DNA of 8,849 nt from JACORV01 sp041484135 (GTDB lineage: Bacteria; Gemmatimonadota; Gemmatimonadetes; Gemmatimonadales; JACORV01), in assembly GCA_041484135.1 (NCBI GenBank), contig JBGPHD010000131.1, positions 1-8,849 on the forward strand, read 5' to 3'. Positions 6,069-8,849 of this stretch are shown here, piece by piece (within the stretch, counting starts at the first letter, position 1; every line of letters starts with the position of its first letter). The position numbers and the translations under genes are program-made. Under the pieces are notes generated by a model, which saw nothing but the letters and a program-made list of their open reading frames with translations, did no database searches and was not told the origin of the DNA.

Positions 6069-6794
6069 TCACGATCCCTGTCGAGAGCGCGTCGCGCGGG
6101 CTTCGGCCCGGCCGACGACGGCCCGGCGGATGAGGTCGACGGCGCCGGGCCGCCGCCTCACCACCAGGACCAGATCGCCGGCGGGCTCGGGCGTGATCCG
6201 CGTGACCACGAGGAAGAGCACGTCCGGCAGCGACTCGGGCAGCCGCACCTCCCAGGTCTCCCCGTGCCACGTGAACGGGAGCGCGGTCCCCGCCGCGCGC
6301 TTCCACGCGCGGCCCGCGAGCACGATGTCGAAGAACACGTCGTCCTCGACCCTCGTGATCCCGGGGGCGATGCGCTCTCCATCCAGATGGAACAGGGCCG
6401 CGAACGGCTCGCCGTCGTGCCGGGCGTAGTTCGCCTCGGCCGCGTCATCGAGCGCCTCCAGCTCCGGCGCGCGGGCCCGCCACTCGAGATGATGCCGGAC
6501 CTCGTGGGTGAGCGTCTCCCACGCCTCGTGCCGCCAGTCGAAGCCGGGGTCGGTGCGCGCCAGCGCCGCGAACGAGCCGTAGTGCAGCTCTACGCTCGAG
6601 CGGAGGCCGGGGCTCTCGTCGCCGGGGGAGCCGAATTCGTGCGGAGTGCATTCGCCCATCGTATACACGTCGCGCCGGACCGGGTGGGGCACGGTCTTGG
6701 GCGTCACGACGATGTCCACGATGCCGTCGAGGAAGTCGGGAGGGAGTTCGCGGGCCATGCCGCGGACCATGGCCTCGAAGTCACGGCGGCGCAT
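6069..6794 (-). CDS. Zincin-type metallopeptidase family protein (HEVRHH motif) with C-terminal extension
   Basis: The first about 125 residues resemble the small bacterial zincin family Zincin_1 (DUF1025): the opening MRRRDFEAMVRGMARELPPDFLDGI mirrors that family's start, and the active site is THEVRHHLEW with His97, Glu98 and His101 as the HExxH core followed by His102. The third ligand is not certain; Asp116, Asp117 or Glu120 in LEALDDAAEANY are candidates. Residues 126-241 form an extension predicted mainly as beta strands (DDVFFDIVLAG, ETWEVRLPES, DVLFLVVTRI, DLVLVVRRR) with a basic C-terminus, making the protein longer than the roughly 120-140 residues usual for the family. There is no signal peptide or membrane helix, so it is probably cytoplasmic. 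It starts 9 bases after the M3-like peptidase stop, with little ribosome site, and is probably in one transcript with it. Substrate unknown. Confidence 0.8.
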   Translation of the reverse strand: MRRRDFEAMVRGMARELPPDFLDGIVDIVVTPKTVPHPVRRDVYTMGECTPHEFGSPGDESPGLRSSVELHYGSFAALARTDPGFDWRHEAWETLTHEVRHHLEWRARAPELEALDDAAEANYARHDGEPFAALFHLDGERIAPGITRVEDDVFFDIVLAGRAWKRAAGTALPFTWHGETWEVRLPESLPDVLFLVVTRITPEPAGDLVLVVRRRPGAVDLIRRAVVGRAEARATRSRQGS

Positions 6795-6803
6795 GCGCGC
6801 CGC

Positions 6804-8258
6804 TCAGCTCAGCGCCGCCTCGCACGCCGCCACCAGCGGCGCGAAGGTCAGCTCCGCTCCGAGCGCGGACCGCGCGAGGGTGGTGGCGTCCTCCCGCTGG
6901 CCGCGCACGAGGAACCCCGCCACCGACGGGCCCGCGCGGGGATTCCGGAACCAGTCCTCGTCGAAGCGGGCGATGAGGTCCGTGCGCAGCGCCGCCTCCA
7001 GCTGCCAGGCGCGGAGATACCGCGCCGCGTAAAAGCCGTCGTCCAGGTCGAGCAGCGCGTCCTCGTCCGCGTAGCGGAACCCGGTCGCGGCCGTGAGGAT
7101 CTCCGCGTAGCGCCGGGCGCCGGCCTCGAGCGAGGGCGCGCGGTGCAGCTCCAGCTCGTAGCGGAGTTTGGCGGCGTAGCGCCGCACGATGGCGAGGAGC
7201 GCGAAGTGCTGGGCGCGCACGAACGTCGCCAGGCGCTCGCCCCGGAGCGCGGTGTAGCGCGACAGCCAGGGCCGCGTCATCAACTGGAACTCGAACAGCA
7301 TCGCGTAGGACTCGGTCACCGAGTTGTCGCCCAGCCAGCGATGCTCGAACGCGAGGTCCCGGCCCGCGTTCGCGAAGTGGAGCGCGTGCCCCAGCTCGTG
7401 CCAGAAGGCGCGATAGTCCACGTGGCCGCCTTGCGGCCGGATCACCAGGTAGACCTCCTCCGGCACCCGGACCGGCGCGCAGAACGCCCGCGCCCGCTTC
7501 CGCTCCCGGTCCTCGGTGTCGTAGCGGATGCGGCCCGCCGCCTCGGCGTCGAGCCCCATCTCGGCCACCTGGCGCCGGGCCAGCGGCACCAGGTCCGCCC
7601 CCGGGAACACGTCGTCGTACGCGGCACCGCGGAACAGGTAGGCGCCGTCCGACCGGTCCGCGTCGCCCGGCGCGAGCTGGAGGTCCTTGCGCAGCCGCTC
7701 CGCGAGGAGGTCGAAGTAGAGGTCCTTCGTGGCGTCGAGGAACCACCCCGCCGCTTCGCCGAGCTGGACGAGGTCGATACCCATCAGCGTGGCGCGCGCC
7801 GCGACCGGGTCTCCCGCGCCGAGCGGGGCGATCAGCTCGCGCTCGCGCTCCAGCCGCTCGCGGCGGAGCGCGGCCGGCTCTCCCAGCACCCGCCGCCTGG
7901 CGGCGTCCAGCTGGAGCCGGCGGGCGCGGATCGGCTCGTTCGCGATCGCGATGGCCACCCGCTGGTACGGCATCCGCTCGCCGCCGTTCACGGCGACCTC
8001 CGCCGCCGACTCCCAGGCGTGCAGCTTGTCGTCGAGCGTCGCCACCGCGCGCCCCACCCGCGTCTCCACCACCCACTCGAAGAGCGCCGGGGAGCCGCGC
8101 GCCGCCGTCCAGGCCGCCTCGTCCGCCAGGTCGGCGTACCGGCGGAAGATCTCGTCGAAGTGGGTCTCGGCCACGAGCCCGGCGCCCGCGCGGTAGCTCT
8201 CCCGGCCGAGCTCCTCGCACATGGCCTCGCCGCGCCGGCGCAGCGCGTCCGCGGTCAC
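6804..8258 (-). CDS. Compact M3-like zinc metallopeptidase (oligopeptidase/gluzincin family)
   Basis: The 484-residue protein is almost entirely helical and carries HELGHALH (287-294): His287 and His291 bind zinc and Glu288 is the general base. Glu316 in NSVTESYAMLFEF is the third ligand, exactly 25 residues after the second histidine, as in thimet oligopeptidase of family M3. The substrate-binding region near the end reads GFYAARYLRAW (408-418), with tyrosines but without the histidine of classical M3 enzymes. It lacks the HPF and DxRxT motifs of M32 carboxypeptidases. Full M3 enzymes have about 600-700 residues, so this is a short variant. There is no signal peptide; it probably cuts short peptides in the cytoplasm. 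The start is GTG 8258, overlapping the glyQS stop as GTGA; ATG 8222 (12 residues shorter) is an alternative. Co-transcription with glyQS and the zincin gene is likely. Confidence 0.85.
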   Translation of the reverse strand: MTADALRRRGEAMCEELGRESYRAGAGLVAETHFDEIFRRYADLADEAAWTAARGSPALFEWVVETRVGRAVATLDDKLHAWESAAEVAVNGGERMPYQRVAIAIANEPIRARRLQLDAARRRVLGEPAALRRERLERERELIAPLGAGDPVAARATLMGIDLVQLGEAAGWFLDATKDLYFDLLAERLRKDLQLAPGDADRSDGAYLFRGAAYDDVFPGADLVPLARRQVAEMGLDAEAAGRIRYDTEDRERKRARAFCAPVRVPEEVYLVIRPQGGHVDYRAFWHELGHALHFANAGRDLAFEHRWLGDNSVTESYAMLFEFQLMTRPWLSRYTALRGERLATFVRAQHFALLAIVRRYAAKLRYELELHRAPSLEAGARRYAEILTAATGFRYADEDALLDLDDGFYAARYLRAWQLEAALRTDLIARFDEDWFRNPRAGPSVAGFLVRGQREDATTLARSALGAELTFAPLVAACEAALS

Positions 8259-8849
8259 GCCTCCTGCACCCGGTCGGTCACGTACGCCACCACCCGGTCC
8301 TGCCCGATGCGCTCCTGCGCCAAGGTGTCCCGGTCCCGCACCGTGACCGTCCCGTCCTCCTTGGTCTGGCCGTCCACCGTTACGCAGAAGGGCGTCCCGA
8401 TCTCGTCCTGCCGCCGGTACCGCCGCCCGACCGACCCGCCGTCATCGTAGAACGCGTTGACCCGGCCCTTGAGGTCGTGGAAGATCCGCTCCGCGATCTC
8501 CGGCAGGCCGTCCTTCTTCACCAGCGGCAGCACCGCCGCCTTCACCGGCGCCAGCCCGGGCCGGAACCGCATCACCACCCGCGGCTCCCCCTCGACCACG
8601 TCCTCGGCGTAGGCGTCGCACAGAATCACCAGCGCCGTGCGGTCCGCGCCCACCGACGTCTCCACCACGTACGGCAGGTAGCGCTCGTTCCGCGCCTGGT
8701 CGAAGTACTCGAGCTTCTTGCCCGAGTGCTGCTGGTGCCGCGAGAGGTCGAAGTCGGTCCGGTTGTGGATCCCCTCGAACTCGTGCCACCCGAACGGGAA
8801 CTCGTACTCGATGTCGTACGCCGCCTTGGCATAGTGCGCCAGCTCGTCC
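8255..8849 (-). CDS. glyQS: Glycyl-tRNA synthetase, alpha2 class II type, C-terminal part (N-terminus beyond the window)
   Basis: GlyRS charges tRNA-Gly with glycine in the cytoplasm. The frame is open to the right edge, giving 197 C-terminal residues; roughly 250 N-terminal residues lie outside. The visible part starts in the catalytic domain with GWHEFEGIHNRTDFDLSRHQ (residues 21-40 from the edge), diagnostic for the single-chain alpha2 enzyme rather than the GlyQ/GlyS tetramer. Class II motif 3 follows as VVETSVGADR, with Thr where many enzymes have Pro, a form I recall from Bacteroidota and relatives. The anticodon-binding domain shows APVKAAVLPLVKKDG and SVGRRYRRQDEIGTPFCVTVD and closes with RVVAYVTDRVQEA. 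The stop overlaps the GTG of the M3-like peptidase. Any upstream regulation lies outside the window. Confidence 0.97.
   Translation of the reverse strand, partial: DELAHYAKAAYDIEYEFPFGWHEFEGIHNRTDFDLSRHQQHSGKKLEYFDQARNERYLPYVVETSVGADRTALVILCDAYAEDVVEGEPRVVMRFRPGLAPVKAAVLPLVKKDGLPEIAERIFHDLKGRVNAFYDDGGSVGRRYRRQDEIGTPFCVTVDGQTKEDGTVTVRDRDTLAQERIGQDRVVAYVTDRVQEA
8260..8265 (-). promoter_or_regulatory. Strong Shine-Dalgarno sequence unusually close to the M3-like peptidase start
   Basis: AGGAGG on the minus strand ends only 1 base before GTG 8258, inside the last codons of glyQS. A spacing of 1 is poor for direct initiation. It may help terminating glyQS ribosomes restart at the overlapping GTGA, or the true start may be ATG 8222, which itself has only GAGG 2 bases upstream. 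Confidence 0.4.

Noticed and set aside
6781..8220. 479-codon alternative minus-strand frame
   Set aside because: It is a frame-shifted shadow of the M3-like peptidase, composed mainly of Arg, Gly, Ala and Pro; the HELGH motif and Glu ligand are in the other frame.
5847..8450. 867-codon open frame on the plus strand
   Set aside because: It lies antisense to the M3-like peptidase, the zincin gene and the end of glyQS. Its product is Arg/His/Gly/Pro-rich without any domain, as expected when third positions on the opposite strand are G or C.

Overview
The window is a very GC-rich piece of bacterial chromosome (about 70% G+C by eye). All ten genes I can support lie on the minus strand, so transcription runs from the right edge to the left. 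The genes are packed with overlaps of 4 bases or gaps of a few bases; the only gap above 60 bases is 5967-6068. There are no RNA genes, insertion sequences, CRISPR arrays or phage genes. The lineage cannot be fixed without a search. The composition, the wording of the glycyl-tRNA synthetase motif 3 (ETSVGADR rather than the commoner EPS form) and a TAnnTTT-like promoter box fit a high-GC member of the FCB group, such as Gemmatimonadota. This is inference.

In transcription order, the right-hand block (8849 to 6069) holds the C-terminal part of glycyl-tRNA synthetase (glyQS), a compact M3-like zinc oligopeptidase whose GTG start overlaps the glyQS stop, and a small zincin-type metallopeptidase. 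A 102-base gap follows, with a possible promoter and a 7-bp inverted repeat.

The middle block (5966 to 5132) is the least ordinary part. It holds three small genes joined by two ATGA overlaps: a 93-residue protein I do not recognise, a 91-residue protein with the layout of a ubiquitin-like beta-grasp domain but no C-terminal Gly-Gly, and a 94-residue membrane hairpin with a helical cytoplasmic tail. The overlaps suggest the three are made together and possibly act together at the membrane.

The left block (5091 to 1) holds a class II HDAC-like zinc deacetylase, a CorA-type divalent-cation channel, an enolase-superfamily dipeptide epimerase, and the first 702 residues of the primosomal helicase PriA. 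Epimerase and PriA are joined by another ATGA overlap. CorA, epimerase and PriA look like ordinary housekeeping genes. The deacetylase has all its catalytic residues, but nothing nearby names its substrate.

The candidate for something undescribed is the ubiquitin-like trio. The rest of the window reads as a dense but ordinary chromosomal run.
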